A stretch of 64,000 bases of DNA from Paracoccaceae bacterium (GCA_017510335.1 JAFWNM010000028.1:215458-279457), one strand, 5' to 3'; numbered from the stretch's first letter, positions 53,067 through 62,358 are shown. Made by a program: numbers and translations. Notes: generated from the sequence alone by a model not told the origin.

Positions 53067-54221
53067 TCAGTTACCTTTGGTCAATTCGCCTGCGAAGGCT
53101 TTTTGCAAGAGGGATTGGCGGAGGTCGTCGAGGCCTTGAATTTTGGCTTCATACTTCGTTTGAACAACTTCCAACTCCATTTCTGCAGCCGCCAGTTTGC
53201 TTGCAAGCTCAGCTTGTAATTCAACGGAGGCAGGAAATTTGAGTTCAAGATCAGCAAGAGACGAGTTGGAAATAACAGGCTGTGCCGCTTGTCTGGCAAG
53301 ACTGCGCAAATTCTTGAAGTTCAATAGATAGGTGAGGAATTTGCAATCGAAAGGAAAACTGTAGTTCACCACTTTAAATGCGTTATCCGTCAACCAGATG
53401 TCTTGGTCAATGTATCTTGCGTTCCCGCAAAGCGCGCCAACGCGTCCTATGATCACGTTGTCGCCCGAGAGATTAGACTCGTTATGAGTACCAGCAATTC
53501 CATTGCCTCCATATACTGGAAACCGACCCGCAACCATTTTCTTAGCCGTAAGATTATCGCCGCTTTTCAGTCGGAAACAGTCTCCAAGACGGTGAACTTC
53601 CCATCCTTCCGTACGCTCTGAGAGCATCGCAAAGCGCAGGCTCTCAAACAACTCCCGCGCGTTTTGGAGGTTGGCTTCGGTGTGGGCGCGGGCGCGGGCG
53701 AGACCTTCGAACGCCTCATCCAGAACCGCAACAATCCGCCGCTGTTCTTCGAGTGGAGGGAAGGGGATGGGTAGTGACTTGATGAGTGGCATGTCCAGTT
53801 TGTGGACGGTTGCCCCTCTAGTCACGCGATCCAGAAGTTGACCTTCGGCACTTCGAAGAAAATACGCCAAGAAGTGTCGATCCAACCCCTTATCAGGAAC
53901 CATCGCTTTCAGGTCTTGGTTAACCGTCAGTTCTCTGCCCGCGATCGCTATTGGGATCGTGCGTGCCAAGATGCCGGAGCGAACCACTATCAAAAGCGAT
54001 CCCTCGGGTATCCTCTTTGCGGCAGACTGTTCTATCGCCGACTCGGTGACATGGTCGATGCTATCGGAGACAATCTCCGACTTCATGTCCTTTGGTGAGA
54101 CCCACGGGAAGTTACCGCCCCAAAAAGCTGGGTTCTGCTTAGACGGCGTTCCGCCGCCAATGAACTTGCATACCTCGCCAAGCGGCTTGGTCTCCCAACG
54201 TGATTGGGCAACGTCCTTCAC
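53067..54221 (-). CDS. hsdS: Type I restriction-modification specificity subunit
   Basis: A 384-residue DNA-recognition subunit with two target-recognition domains. The first (about 1-145) begins RWETKPLGEVCKFIGGGTPSKQNPAFWGG and ends in PLPPLEEQRRIVAVLDEAFEG-type conserved helix sequence (here IPFPPLEEQRRIVAVLDEAFE). The second (about 200-340) begins WEVHRLGDCFRLKSGDN and ends in another conserved helix (AAAEMELEVVQTKYEAKI). Base composition is lower in G+C than in the neighbours, as is usual for hsdS. The start overlaps the hsdM stop by four bases. The target sequence cannot be read off. Confidence 0.92.
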   Translation of the reverse strand: MKDVAQSRWETKPLGEVCKFIGGGTPSKQNPAFWGGNFPWVSPKDMKSEIVSDSIDHVTESAIEQSAAKRIPEGSLLIVVRSGILARTIPIAIAGRELTVNQDLKAMVPDKGLDRHFLAYFLRSAEGQLLDRVTRGATVHKLDMPLIKSLPIPFPPLEEQRRIVAVLDEAFEGLARARAHTEANLQNARELFESLRFAMLSERTEGWEVHRLGDCFRLKSGDNLTAKKMVAGRFPVYGGNGIAGTHNESNLSGDNVIIGRVGALCGNARYIDQDIWLTDNAFKVVNYSFPFDCKFLTYLLNFKNLRSLARQAAQPVISNSSLADLELKFPASVELQAELASKLAAAEMELEVVQTKYEAKIQGLDDLRQSLLQKAFAGELTKGN

Positions 54222-55666
54222 AGCATCCCCCGAATGTCTTCAAGGATTTGCGCTGTCTCGGCATCGCGCGCCAGCATGTCGGCGATGATCTCTTCGGGGC
54301 TGCGCAGCGCCGCGGCCTCTGGCGCGTTGGGGTTCTTCACTGACAGATCGCAGGTCGCGTCATCCAGATCGGCGCGGTTAAGGGTCCAGCTTTTCGGCCC
54401 CTCGACCCGGCTGCGCTGCAAATCCACAAATTCTGCCAGATCATCATCATTCAGCGGGTTGGTCTTGCCCATGCTGCGCCCCGGATCAAGCTGGTAATAC
54501 CAGATATCCCGCGTGGCAGCGCCCTTTTCGAAAAACAGCACCACGGTTTTCACGCCCGCGCCCTGAAAAGTGCCTTGCGGGCAATCAAGGATGGTGTGCA
54601 ATTCCGCAGCCTCCAGCAATTCCCGCCGCAGGGCCACGCTGGCATTGTCGGTATTGCTCAGAAACGTGTTCTTGATCACCACCGCCGCGCGCCCGCCCGC
54701 GCGCAGTTTGCGGATGAAATGTTGCAGGAACAGGTAGGCGGTTTCGCCCGTACGGATGGGGAAGTTCTGCTGCACCTCACGCCGCTCGCCCCCGCCGAAC
54801 GGGGGATTGGCGAGGATGATGTCGAAGCGGTCCTTTTCCTGAATATCCATCACGTTTTCATTGAGCGTGTTGGAATGGATCAGGTTCGGCGTTTCGATCC
54901 CGTGCAGGATCATGTTCATGATGCCGATGATATAGGCCAGCCCCTTCTTTTCCTGCCCGAAGAAGGTGCGGGTCTGGAGCGTTTCCCAATCAGTGGCCGT
55001 GGTGGCGCGGGGGCGCAGGTAGTCGAACGCCTCGCATAGAAAGCCAGCGGACCCCACCGCGCCATCATAAATAGTTTCGCCGATCTTTGGGTCTGTCACC
55101 TTGATCATGGCGCGGATAAGCGGGCGGGGGGTGTAGTATTCGCCCCCGTTGCGGCCCGCATTGCCCATGCGCCGGATGCGGGATTCATAAAGCTGGGATA
55201 GTTCGTGGCGCTGGTCTTGGGTGTTGAAGGCCAGCTCATCAATGGTTTCCAGAACATCGCGGAGGATATAGCCTGAGCGGAACTTGTTACGTAGTTCGTT
55301 GAAGACCTCGCCAATCTTGTATTCGATCGTGCGCGGGCTGGTGGCGGTTTCGCGGAAGCTGGCAAGATAGGGGAAAAGGTTGTCATTGACGAAGCGGATC
55401 AGGTCATCGCCAATCAGCGCGCGGTTGTGGTCAAATTTGCCATCGGTCTTGGGTGCTGCCCATTGGTCCCATGTATAGCGGCCCGTGATGATCGGAGTGT
55501 AGTCCTTGCCATCGAGTTCGGCCCGGTCGCGGCGCTCGGACTCCAGATCATGCAAGTATTTCAGGAACAGCACCCAAGAAGTCTGTTCCACATAGTCGAG
55601 TTCGTTGGCCACGCCCTCTTCGTTGCGAAGCTCTCGCTCGATCCGGTTGAAGGCGTTGTCATACAT
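54218..55666 (-). CDS. hsdM: Type I restriction-modification methyltransferase subunit
   Basis: A 482-residue N6-adenine DNA methyltransferase. The N-terminal HsdM helical domain (1 to about 150) is followed by the SAM loop IYDGAVGSAGFLCEAF (about 199-214; the usual DPxxGSGG is changed to DGAVGSAG) and the catalytic motif LANPPFGGGE (motif IV, from about 286). It would modify host DNA and, with HsdS and HsdR, form the restriction complex. It is the first gene of the five-gene operon; its promoter should lie in the odd region 55667-56308. Confidence 0.94.
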   Translation of the reverse strand: MYDNAFNRIERELRNEEGVANELDYVEQTSWVLFLKYLHDLESERRDRAELDGKDYTPIITGRYTWDQWAAPKTDGKFDHNRALIGDDLIRFVNDNLFPYLASFRETATSPRTIEYKIGEVFNELRNKFRSGYILRDVLETIDELAFNTQDQRHELSQLYESRIRRMGNAGRNGGEYYTPRPLIRAMIKVTDPKIGETIYDGAVGSAGFLCEAFDYLRPRATTATDWETLQTRTFFGQEKKGLAYIIGIMNMILHGIETPNLIHSNTLNENVMDIQEKDRFDIILANPPFGGGERREVQQNFPIRTGETAYLFLQHFIRKLRAGGRAAVVIKNTFLSNTDNASVALRRELLEAAELHTILDCPQGTFQGAGVKTVVLFFEKGAATRDIWYYQLDPGRSMGKTNPLNDDDLAEFVDLQRSRVEGPKSWTLNRADLDDATCDLSVKNPNAPEAAALRSPEEIIADMLARDAETAQILEDIRGML

Positions 55667-56308
55667 GCGGGTGTTCCTTGGAAATTTGTTCTGTCATCAG
55701 ATGAACAGTTAGCATGACGGGGCGCAAGGCTGAATAGCCAAGCCTGACGCGGCTTTGCCGTTCCCGCATAGCCGACGTAGAAGCGTTAAAGTGGCCTTTC
55801 GCTGCGCTGGCATCGAACGGCATCAGTTGGCAGACAGCGGTGTTTGCAACGCAGCGCGTCAGGGCCTCAGTGTGCGACATGCGCGGCCCTTTACGGTCCT
55901 TCAGCTTGGTTTCAGTACGGCGGCGGGGCTTCACCGAACCGGCCGTTTGTGCAGCGCGCAGCATTTTTTAATGCTAGATAGCGGCAGAGCGCACGCCTCA
56001 TGGGGAGCGGCCATGATACAAGTGCTCATAGAGCAACGTCAGGATGGCCACATCTGCCGTCAAGGGCACGAACCATGCGAGGTGTTCGACCAGATAGGCC
56101 AGTCGGGTATCAAGCACGTCTACAGCGTCGCCAGACAGCAGACGGCGGCAAACAGCCTCATCTCGAGCGCCGCCGTCATCAACAAGGCTTTGGCAATCGG
56201 ACACTCGTCCTTCGGCCACGTCGCATTTTCTTGTTATCGCAGTTCACCGCTCAAGCCCCTGCGCTTTCATGCCTTGCCTCGCGCCTGGCGCAGACATAGC
56301 ACTTTCGC
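55667..56308. other. Long intergenic region with broken frames, no supported gene
   Basis: About 640 bases between hsdM and the MFS gene. Frames stay open on both strands (minus 55659-55964; plus 55755-56312) but give arginine- and cysteine-rich peptides that change frame and match no domain I know. The stretch looks like decayed DNA or a non-coding repeat unit. It must hold the hsd operon promoter (minus) and perhaps that of the MFS gene (plus). Confidence 0.4.
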
Positions 56309-57445
56309 ATGACTAATTTCCCCGCTGAGCGCACAGACTGGCCGTTGATCCTCCTGCTTTGGACAACCGGTCTGCTGGTCGCATCGCAATTTGCCAAAGT
56401 GACCCTGACGCTGGACAGTTTGCAGCTGCTCTATCCTAGCGCGCCGGTCACCTATGCTGTGTCTGGTGTGGCGGTGGTGGGGGTCTTGGGCGGGGCCATG
56501 GCAGGGTTTGTGGTGGCACGGTTCGGACTGCGCCATTCGGTGCTTTGGGCCTGCGGGCTCTCGGCGTTACTTGCGCTGGCCCAAGGGTTGGAACTGCCGT
56601 TCTGGGCCTACATGACCCTGCGTATCGCCGAAGGGGCAGGGCATCTGCTGTTTGTGGTTGCCTTGCCGACCCTGATGGCCGCGCGTGCGCGGGCCGTAGA
56701 TAAAAGCGTGGTCATGGGCTTCTGGGGTACGTTTTTTGGCGTTGGCTATGCGCTGCTGGCAGTAATTGTCCCGCCGGTCGAGGCTTGGGGCGGGCTACAG
56801 GCGGTGTTTGTCGGCCACGGGCTGTTACTGGTTGCGGTGTTTCCCTTGCTTTGGCGGGCTTTGCCGCGCGGCATTGTGGCCGGACGCACTTCGGTCCCAA
56901 ACCCTGTCGAGATCCACCGCCAGATCTATACCAACCCGCGACTGGCCGCATCAGGGCTGGGCCATGGTACATATACGGCGCTCTTTATTGCTCTGGTGGC
57001 GTTCTTACCTGCCGCAATGGAGGCCGCATGGCTGTTGTTGGTGCTGCCGATAGCCAATCTGCTGGGGACCTTCGCTGCGGGTTTTCTGTCACGCCATGTG
57101 GCGGCCCCGCGAATCGTGGTTTGGGGGTTTGGTATTTCGGCGCTGGTGTTCGCGGCGATGGCGGTGAGTGGCCTTCCTTCCGTTGCAGTGCTCGCATTTT
57201 TGGCCACAGGGGTGGTGGCGGGCGGCAATTTCGCGGCTGTTCCCCTGCTGAACAACGCCCCCCGCGATCAGGCATTGGCCAACGGGGCTATGGCGCAACT
57301 GGGGAATATTGGCACATTCAGCGGTACACCCCTTTTCGCGTTGGTGGCGGGTAGTCTGTGGGGCTTGGCGGGCCTAGCAATTGCGATCTGCCTTTTTGGG
57401 GTGATCGTCGCTGGATATGTCTATCGAACGGCTTGTCGTAACTAG
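56309..57445 (+). CDS. MFS transporter
   Basis: A 378-residue inner-membrane carrier with about twelve predicted helices. It opens WPLILLLWTTGLLVASQFAKV; the conserved loop after helix 2 is weakly kept (GFVVARFGLRHSVLWACG). LRIAEGAGHLLFVVALPTLMAARA fits the helix 4-5 part of drug- or metabolite-type carriers. Substrate unknown. It converges with yaeQ and lies in the accessory region, with no partner gene that hints at its cargo. Confidence 0.83.
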   Translation: MTNFPAERTDWPLILLLWTTGLLVASQFAKVTLTLDSLQLLYPSAPVTYAVSGVAVVGVLGGAMAGFVVARFGLRHSVLWACGLSALLALAQGLELPFWAYMTLRIAEGAGHLLFVVALPTLMAARARAVDKSVVMGFWGTFFGVGYALLAVIVPPVEAWGGLQAVFVGHGLLLVAVFPLLWRALPRGIVAGRTSVPNPVEIHRQIYTNPRLAASGLGHGTYTALFIALVAFLPAAMEAAWLLLVLPIANLLGTFAAGFLSRHVAAPRIVVWGFGISALVFAAMAVSGLPSVAVLAFLATGVVAGGNFAAVPLLNNAPRDQALANGAMAQLGNIGTFSGTPLFALVAGSLWGLAGLAIAICLFGVIVAGYVYRTACRN

Positions 57446-57475
57446 GCCTTGGATATGTGTGGCGATAGCTGGGCG

Positions 57476-58021
57476 CTACGCCGCACTTTTCCATTTCAGC
57501 GGGGTAACGTAAAGGATGGTATCACCGATACTGACCATCACATCGCCGTCCTGAATGTTGACCTGAAGCTTCATCGCCCGGCTTGCCAGTTTTGCCAGTT
57601 CGCCCGTGTCCTTGGCGGAAAAATTTATGACCTGAAGGTTTTCAAAACGGGTTGCAGTAGTCTTGATCTTGTCCCACCACATCTCCGCCGTCCTGCCGCC
57701 GTAAGGATAGACAATTACCTTGGCCGCTTTGCGGCAGGATTGACGCATCACCTTTTCGCTCGGAAGGCCCAGAGCCACCCACACATCAAGGTCGCCGCTC
57801 AGGCTTTTTTGCCAGATGTCCGGCTCATCATCCGTTGAAAGGCCCCTGGTCATTTCCAAGTTTTCATGCGCATTCAGCGCAAACGCAACAAGGCGCACCA
57901 TCAGGCGTTCGTCCGTTTCCGAGGGATGCTTGGCAACGGTCAGTTTATGCGTCTCGTAATAGTGACGATCCATGTCGGAGACGGAAAGTTCAACTTTGTA
58001 GATGGTGGCATTTTGCGCCAT
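57476..58021 (-). CDS. yaeQ: YaeQ-family protein
   Basis: A 181-residue protein of the YaeQ family, which has a PD-(D/E)XK-like fold but unknown function. Family blocks are ATIYKVELSVSDMDRHYYETHKLTVAKHPSETDERLMVRLVAFAL (given in part), DLDVWVALGLPSEKVMRQSCRKA and VYPYGG. The lysine and aspartate of the fold are in DVWVALG and KVIVYPYG. It converges with the MFS gene with 30 bp between the stops, and a decayed region lies upstream of its start. Confidence 0.88.
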   Translation of the reverse strand: MAQNATIYKVELSVSDMDRHYYETHKLTVAKHPSETDERLMVRLVAFALNAHENLEMTRGLSTDDEPDIWQKSLSGDLDVWVALGLPSEKVMRQSCRKAAKVIVYPYGGRTAEMWWDKIKTTATRFENLQVINFSAKDTGELAKLASRAMKLQVNIQDGDVMVSIGDTILYVTPLKWKSAA

Positions 58022-58478
58022 GACTGGTCCAGTTCTTCGGAGATTGCGTTACTTACTGCATCTGGTAACCTTGTGAAAGTAGATAAGGGCTTCACGACGG
58101 TGAAGGGGCGAACAGGGAAGAATGACTGACCGCTTCCGCCGAACGCCGCGGTTGCGCTGTTGCCAAGCTGCTTGCCGCTAATTGCGCTGGTGGGCTTGCC
58201 GTTGACCAGCCCGGCCCACAGCGGACGGTGACACACTGGCCACCGCTTCTGCAAAGCGGCCATTGGACGTAAGTGCTGCCAGTAGATCGAACAACACTTT
58301 GTGGGCGTTGGTTCCGCGGATTTCGACCACGTCAGGTCGCAGAAAAGGTCTCGCAGCCCTGACCAGTTACGCTTGAACGTCACAAACATGGAACGCTCCT
58401 TTTGATACGCCATCAGATTGCCGCCTCCGACCCTAAACAAAACCATCTGTTTCGATCTGGTTTTCTTGACGCATGCAG
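58022..58478. other. Intergenic region with a possible decayed coding remnant
   Basis: About 457 bases between yaeQ and the TIM-barrel gene. On the minus strand a peptide DVVEIRGTNAHKVLFDLLAA followed by LTSNGRFAEAVASVSPSAVG reads well for about 60 codons near 58190-58340, then hits a stop and continues only in another frame behind an AAGGAG-ATG (near 58390). This suggests a frameshifted gene, but I cannot name its family. Confidence 0.4.
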
Positions 58479-59297
58479 TTAACAGGCCAAGCCCATCGCC
58501 TCGAGCCGCGCGACAGTAGCGGGCAAGCGCTGCAGGTCGCTGCGCACCTCGAGTGTCAGGCGCGGGCGCTCTGTCAGGGCTGCCAAGGCGCTGAAAACAG
58601 GTTGCCACGCAATCCGACCATCCCCTGGGTGCCAGTGGCGGTCGGCGTAGCCGTCCACATCTTGCAAATGAACATGACCCAGATGGCCCGCGGCGGCGGC
58701 GATATAATCGACGACATGCGGCGCATCATAGCGGCCATGGCAGATATCGGCGTGCCCTGTATCGATCGACACCTGCAAATTGGGGTGCCCGATCTGACGC
58801 ACCAGATCGACGCGGGCCACTGGGTCCGTGTCATCGCAATTCTCTAGCACAAGCGTGCAGCCGATGTCGGCGGCACGCGCGAGCACAGGCGCCAAACAGG
58901 TCGCGGCGGCGTCCATCAGACCGGGATAGACGTTGGCATAATTGACGCGGTTCAGTTGGTGCCAATGGTTGAACGGGCTATGGATCACCATCAGATCGGC
59001 GCTTAGGGCCTCGGCTACTGATAGGGCTTGCAGCATCCGTTTTTGAATGACCGCGCGCATCTCGGCGTCGGGGTTGGAAATGTCGAGGCCGAAGAAAGGA
59101 CCGTGAATGCCGCGCGGACCGCTATGGCCGTCCAGTTGGGTCAACCATGCCGCCAGCAGGTCGGAATGGTCCCGCTCCAGCACGCCGATCGCGCAGAAGT
59201 CCTGAATTTCCAACGCGCGTCCGGGGCCGCAGACCCAGTCACGGATTGGCGGATAGGTGGTCAGCGTGACGGCAGTTCCAAGCAGGGGCAGTATCAT
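58479..59297 (-). CDS. Sugar phosphate isomerase/epimerase-like TIM-barrel protein
   Basis: A 272-residue xylose isomerase-like (AP endonuclease family 2) barrel. Metal ligands are likely in VIHSPFNHW (about 105-113), LVLENCDDTD, SIDTGHADICHG and VHLQDVDG, with the terminal LEVRSD. It could isomerise or cleave a sugar, polyol or sugar acid. It is the last gene of the ABC importer operon (10 bp after the second permease), so its substrate is probably what the importer brings in. GAAGGA sits at a better distance from the ATG at 59297 than from 59303. Confidence 0.83.
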   Translation of the reverse strand: MILPLLGTAVTLTTYPPIRDWVCGPGRALEIQDFCAIGVLERDHSDLLAAWLTQLDGHSGPRGIHGPFFGLDISNPDAEMRAVIQKRMLQALSVAEALSADLMVIHSPFNHWHQLNRVNYANVYPGLMDAAATCLAPVLARAADIGCTLVLENCDDTDPVARVDLVRQIGHPNLQVSIDTGHADICHGRYDAPHVVDYIAAAAGHLGHVHLQDVDGYADRHWHPGDGRIAWQPVFSALAALTERPRLTLEVRSDLQRLPATVARLEAMGLAC

Positions 59298-59307
59298 GGT
59301 CATTCCT

Positions 59308-60138
59308 TCATTTTATGCCAGCGCGCATGAAGCTTTGCACGAACTGGCGTTGAAACAGCAAAAACCCGATCAGAAGCGGGCCAGAGGTGATCAGCGTGGC
59401 AGCGGTAATGATCGACCATTCGATGCCGCTATCCGTGGTGGCAAAGATCGACAGGCCGACGGTCAGCGGTCTGGTGTTAACCGAAGAGGTGACGATGAGG
59501 GGCCACACAAAATTGTTCCAGTGATTGCTGACCGATACGAGCGCGAAGGCAAGTATCGTGGGTTTGGCAAGCGGCACATAGACACGCCAGATCAGGCCCA
59601 ACAGGGTGACGCCTTCGATCCGCGCGGCCTCGTCTAGCTCTTTGGGGATCGTCTTGAAGGTTTGGCGCAGCAGAAAGATCGCAAAGGCCGAGGCGAAATA
59701 GGGCAGGCCGATGGCAAGGATCGTATCGAGAAGCCCCAATTGCGCGACCGTGGCATAGTTGCGCACCAGCAAGATGTCAGGCGTAATCATCAGTTGCATC
59801 AGCACCAGCGCGAAAAGCAGGTTCTTGAACGGAAATTCCAGCCGTGCGAATGCGAAAGCCGCGTGAATGCAAAGCAATAGCTGTGCTGAAAGGATCATTG
59901 TAACCAGCATCACAGTGTTCAGCAGGTAGCGCCCGAAAGGGGCGGCGTTCCATGCGTCAATGAAGTTCTGTGTCGTCAGTGGGGCCAGCGGGTCGAAGCG
60001 GGTGACGAATTGCGCCGGATGGATCGCGGCCCAGATGGCCCAAGCCAGCGGCAAGATCCAGACCAGCGCCAACAGCCAAGCGCCGGTGACAAAGAGCGCG
60101 CGGTCAAACGGACTGTCGCTGGTGGGCATCGTGCTCAT
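59308..60138 (-). CDS. Carbohydrate ABC transporter permease (MalG/UgpE type)
   Basis: A 276-residue inner-membrane permease with six helices. The EAA loop ELDEAARIEGVTLLGLIWRVYVPLAKP is the contact site for the ATPase. FFQ-like and QRQFVQSFMRAGIK C-terminal residues match UgpE/MalG proteins. The start overlaps the end of the partner permease by four bases. The operon order (ATPase, binding protein, two permeases, TIM-barrel enzyme) suggests uptake of a sugar, polyol or glycerophospho compound. Confidence 0.9.
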   Translation of the reverse strand: MSTMPTSDSPFDRALFVTGAWLLALVWILPLAWAIWAAIHPAQFVTRFDPLAPLTTQNFIDAWNAAPFGRYLLNTVMLVTMILSAQLLLCIHAAFAFARLEFPFKNLLFALVLMQLMITPDILLVRNYATVAQLGLLDTILAIGLPYFASAFAIFLLRQTFKTIPKELDEAARIEGVTLLGLIWRVYVPLAKPTILAFALVSVSNHWNNFVWPLIVTSSVNTRPLTVGLSIFATTDSGIEWSIITAATLITSGPLLIGFLLFQRQFVQSFMRAGIK

Positions 60139-61028
60139 TTGTAATGCACCCGCCGGTCCATCAGGAAGAATTGGCCAAGCCCGACCACAACAAGGATGAC
60201 AACCATCACCACGGTCAGCGTGGCCGCATAGGCGGTGTCCCAGAAGGTGAAGCCAGTTTCATAGATGTAATACAGCAGCAAATTCGACGCATGGTTTGGC
60301 CCGCCTTGGGTCATCACGAACAAATGGTCCACGGTGCGGAACGCGTTGATCGTGGCATTGACCGACAGAAACAGCGTGGTTGGCATCAGAAGTGGCCACG
60401 TCACACGGCGGAAGAAGGTGAAGCGGGGGCAGCCCTCGATCGCGGCGGCTTCGCGCAGGGCGACGGGGATGGTCTGCAACGCGGCCAGATAGAAAATCAT
60501 GAAAAACCCGGCCTGCGCCCAGATGGTCACGATGGTAACCCCGTAAAGCGCGGTAGACTGATCCCCTAGCCAGTTGCGCGGCGACAGGCCAACCCACTGG
60601 CGCAGCTGTTCGAACATGCCAAAGCCCGGCAGGAAAAAGAACACCCAGATATTGGCGACGGCGATCAGCGGCAGCACGGTTGGGGTGAAATAGGCGAGCC
60701 GCAGGAACCCACGCCCAATGATCCGCCCTTGCACATAGAGCGCCATCGCCAAGGCCAGGGCAATCGACGCAGGGATCGTCAATGCGGCATAGATTGTGTT
60801 GTTCCACATCACCCGGCGAAAGGTGGGGTCGGCCATCAGCCGCTCGTAATTTGCCAGCCCCACAAAGACCGAAGGGCGCCGCCCGCGCGGGGTTGACCAG
60901 AGGCTGTCGATGACAGTCTGGATAGCCGGCCAATGGGTAAAGCTGACCAGCAGTACCAAGGCAGGCGCAAGCAGCAAGGCAGCATGAAGCCAGTCACGGC
61001 GCATTCGGGGGATCACCTGTGGTTGCAA
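60135..61028 (-). CDS. Carbohydrate ABC transporter permease (MalF/UgpA type)
   Basis: A 297-residue inner-membrane permease with six helices. Typical blocks are FVGLANYERLMADPTFRRVMWNT-like sequence (here FRRVMWNNTIYAAL) and the EAA loop ALREAAAIEGCPRFTFFRRVTWPLLMP. VMTQGGPNHASNLLLYYIYETGF is the UgpA/MalF hallmark. It comes after the binding protein and a hairpin, and overlaps the second permease by four bases. Confidence 0.9.
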   Translation of the reverse strand: MQPQVIPRMRRDWLHAALLLAPALVLLVSFTHWPAIQTVIDSLWSTPRGRRPSVFVGLANYERLMADPTFRRVMWNNTIYAALTIPASIALALAMALYVQGRIIGRGFLRLAYFTPTVLPLIAVANIWVFFFLPGFGMFEQLRQWVGLSPRNWLGDQSTALYGVTIVTIWAQAGFFMIFYLAALQTIPVALREAAAIEGCPRFTFFRRVTWPLLMPTTLFLSVNATINAFRTVDHLFVMTQGGPNHASNLLLYYIYETGFTFWDTAYAATLTVVMVVILVVVGLGQFFLMDRRVHYK

Positions 61029-61031
61029 ACA

Positions 61032-61056
61032 CGGGCGGCCCGACTTGGGCCGCCCG
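61032..61056 (-). terminator. Hairpin between binding-protein and permease genes
   Basis: A perfect 10-bp G+C stem (cgggcggccc / gggccgcccg) with a 5-base loop. Only a short T-rich tail (tgttt) follows on the minus strand, so it is a weak terminator or an mRNA stabiliser that keeps the binding protein in excess. Confidence 0.65.
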
Positions 61057-61074
61057 TTCGAAGTTCAGGGCAAT

Positions 61075-62358
61075 TTAGCGATAGGCCGCCAAAATCGCGT
61101 CGGCTGAGGCCTGTGCGTCTGCCATAGCCTGCGCCGGTGTCTTCTCGCCGACAATCGCAGCCGCGATATTGTCGTTTATGATTTTGGTAATTTGCGGTCC
61201 TTGGAACGTGGACAGTTCCGGCACGGCAAATTCCAGCTGGTCACGCGCAACCAAGGCACCGGGCACCTCTTCGGCGTAAGTGCGCATCAGATCGGTTTCC
61301 CAAGTGTCAGCGCGTGGGGCGACATAGCCTGTGTCGATCGACCATTGCGCGGCCTGCGCGGGTTCGGTCGCCCAGCGGGCAAAATCGACCGCGGCCTGCA
61401 ATTGCTCGGGGCTAGAGCCATCGAACAGATAGAAGTTGCCCCCACCCGTCGGCGCCCCGCGGCGAACATTCGCGGGCAGCATGGCCAACCCGAAATCAAA
61501 CGTGGCGTTGCTGCGGATGTTGGTCAGGTTGCCAGTCGTGGTCCATGCAATGGCGGTTTGTCCGTCCAGAAACGCGCGCGGGGTCGCGCCCCAGTCCAGG
61601 ATGCCAGGTTCCATCACGCCATGCTCATTCGCCAGCGAAACCAGATAGTCCAGCGCGCCGATCACTTCGGGCGTGTTGAAATACACCTCGGTCCCGGCGT
61701 CATTGGCCAGTCCGTCCTGCCCGTTCGACGCGACAAGCCCCGTAAACAGCCATGAGGGGAAACCCGAGGACGGGATGCGCACGCCCCATTGCGTCACGTT
61801 GCCGGATGCATCGCGCAGGGTCAGGGTTTTGCCCATCTCGACCATCTCGTCCCACGTCGCGGGGGGCGTGTTCGGATCAAGGCCAGCCGCGGCAAACGCT
61901 TCGCGATTACAGTACATCACGGGTGTCGAGCGCTGGAACGGAATGCCCCACGTCTGCCCGCCGGTCTGGCTGTTGCGCATGAACGAGGGGTAGAAGCCGC
62001 CCAGAAATGCTTCACGCTCGGCTTCGGGGATGAATTGGTCCCATGGCAGGATGATCTCTTCGTCGATCAGCGCGAACATGTCGACGGACAGCAGGATCGC
62101 CAGTTGCGGCGCATTCCCGCCCCGCGCAGCCGTGATTGCGCGTGTCGTCGTGTCAGCATAGCTGCCCGTATAGATCGCGTTGATGGTGACGCCGGGGGTC
62201 TGCGCCATATAGGCATCGGTCATCCGCTGGATGATCCCCGCCGCATCGCCACCGACAGCGACAGGGAAGTAGAACTCCAGCTCTGCCGCCTGTGCGGCAG
62301 TAGCAAGGCCCAGCGCAAGCGCGCAGGTCGTGGCGGTCAGTCGTAGGCGGTCGAACAT
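61075..62358 (-). CDS. Extracellular solute-binding protein (UgpB-like, family 1)
   Basis: A 427-residue periplasmic protein. A signal peptide (MFDRLRLTATTCALALGLATAAQA) precedes AELEFYFPVAVGGDAAGIIQ. TGSYADTTTRAITAARGGNAP and WGIPFQRSTPVMYCNREAF resemble UgpB, the glycerol-3-phosphate binding protein, more than maltose-binding proteins. The frame is open to 62550, but AAGGAGC before the ATG at 62358 decides the start. The cargo could be glycerol-3-phosphate, a glycerophosphodiester or another sugar phosphate/polyol. Confidence 0.9.
   Translation of the reverse strand: MFDRLRLTATTCALALGLATAAQAAELEFYFPVAVGGDAAGIIQRMTDAYMAQTPGVTINAIYTGSYADTTTRAITAARGGNAPQLAILLSVDMFALIDEEIILPWDQFIPEAEREAFLGGFYPSFMRNSQTGGQTWGIPFQRSTPVMYCNREAFAAAGLDPNTPPATWDEMVEMGKTLTLRDASGNVTQWGVRIPSSGFPSWLFTGLVASNGQDGLANDAGTEVYFNTPEVIGALDYLVSLANEHGVMEPGILDWGATPRAFLDGQTAIAWTTTGNLTNIRSNATFDFGLAMLPANVRRGAPTGGGNFYLFDGSSPEQLQAAVDFARWATEPAQAAQWSIDTGYVAPRADTWETDLMRTYAEEVPGALVARDQLEFAVPELSTFQGPQITKIINDNIAAAIVGEKTPAQAMADAQASADAILAAYR

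Noticed and set aside
55755-56312. Plus-strand 185-codon open frame
   Set aside because: No domain, no ribosome site, and it competes with an open frame on the other strand in G+C-rich DNA.
57940-58608. Minus-strand 222-codon open frame
   Set aside because: It runs into both yaeQ and the TIM-barrel gene and its peptide looks random over most of its length; only a possible remnant was kept as a note.
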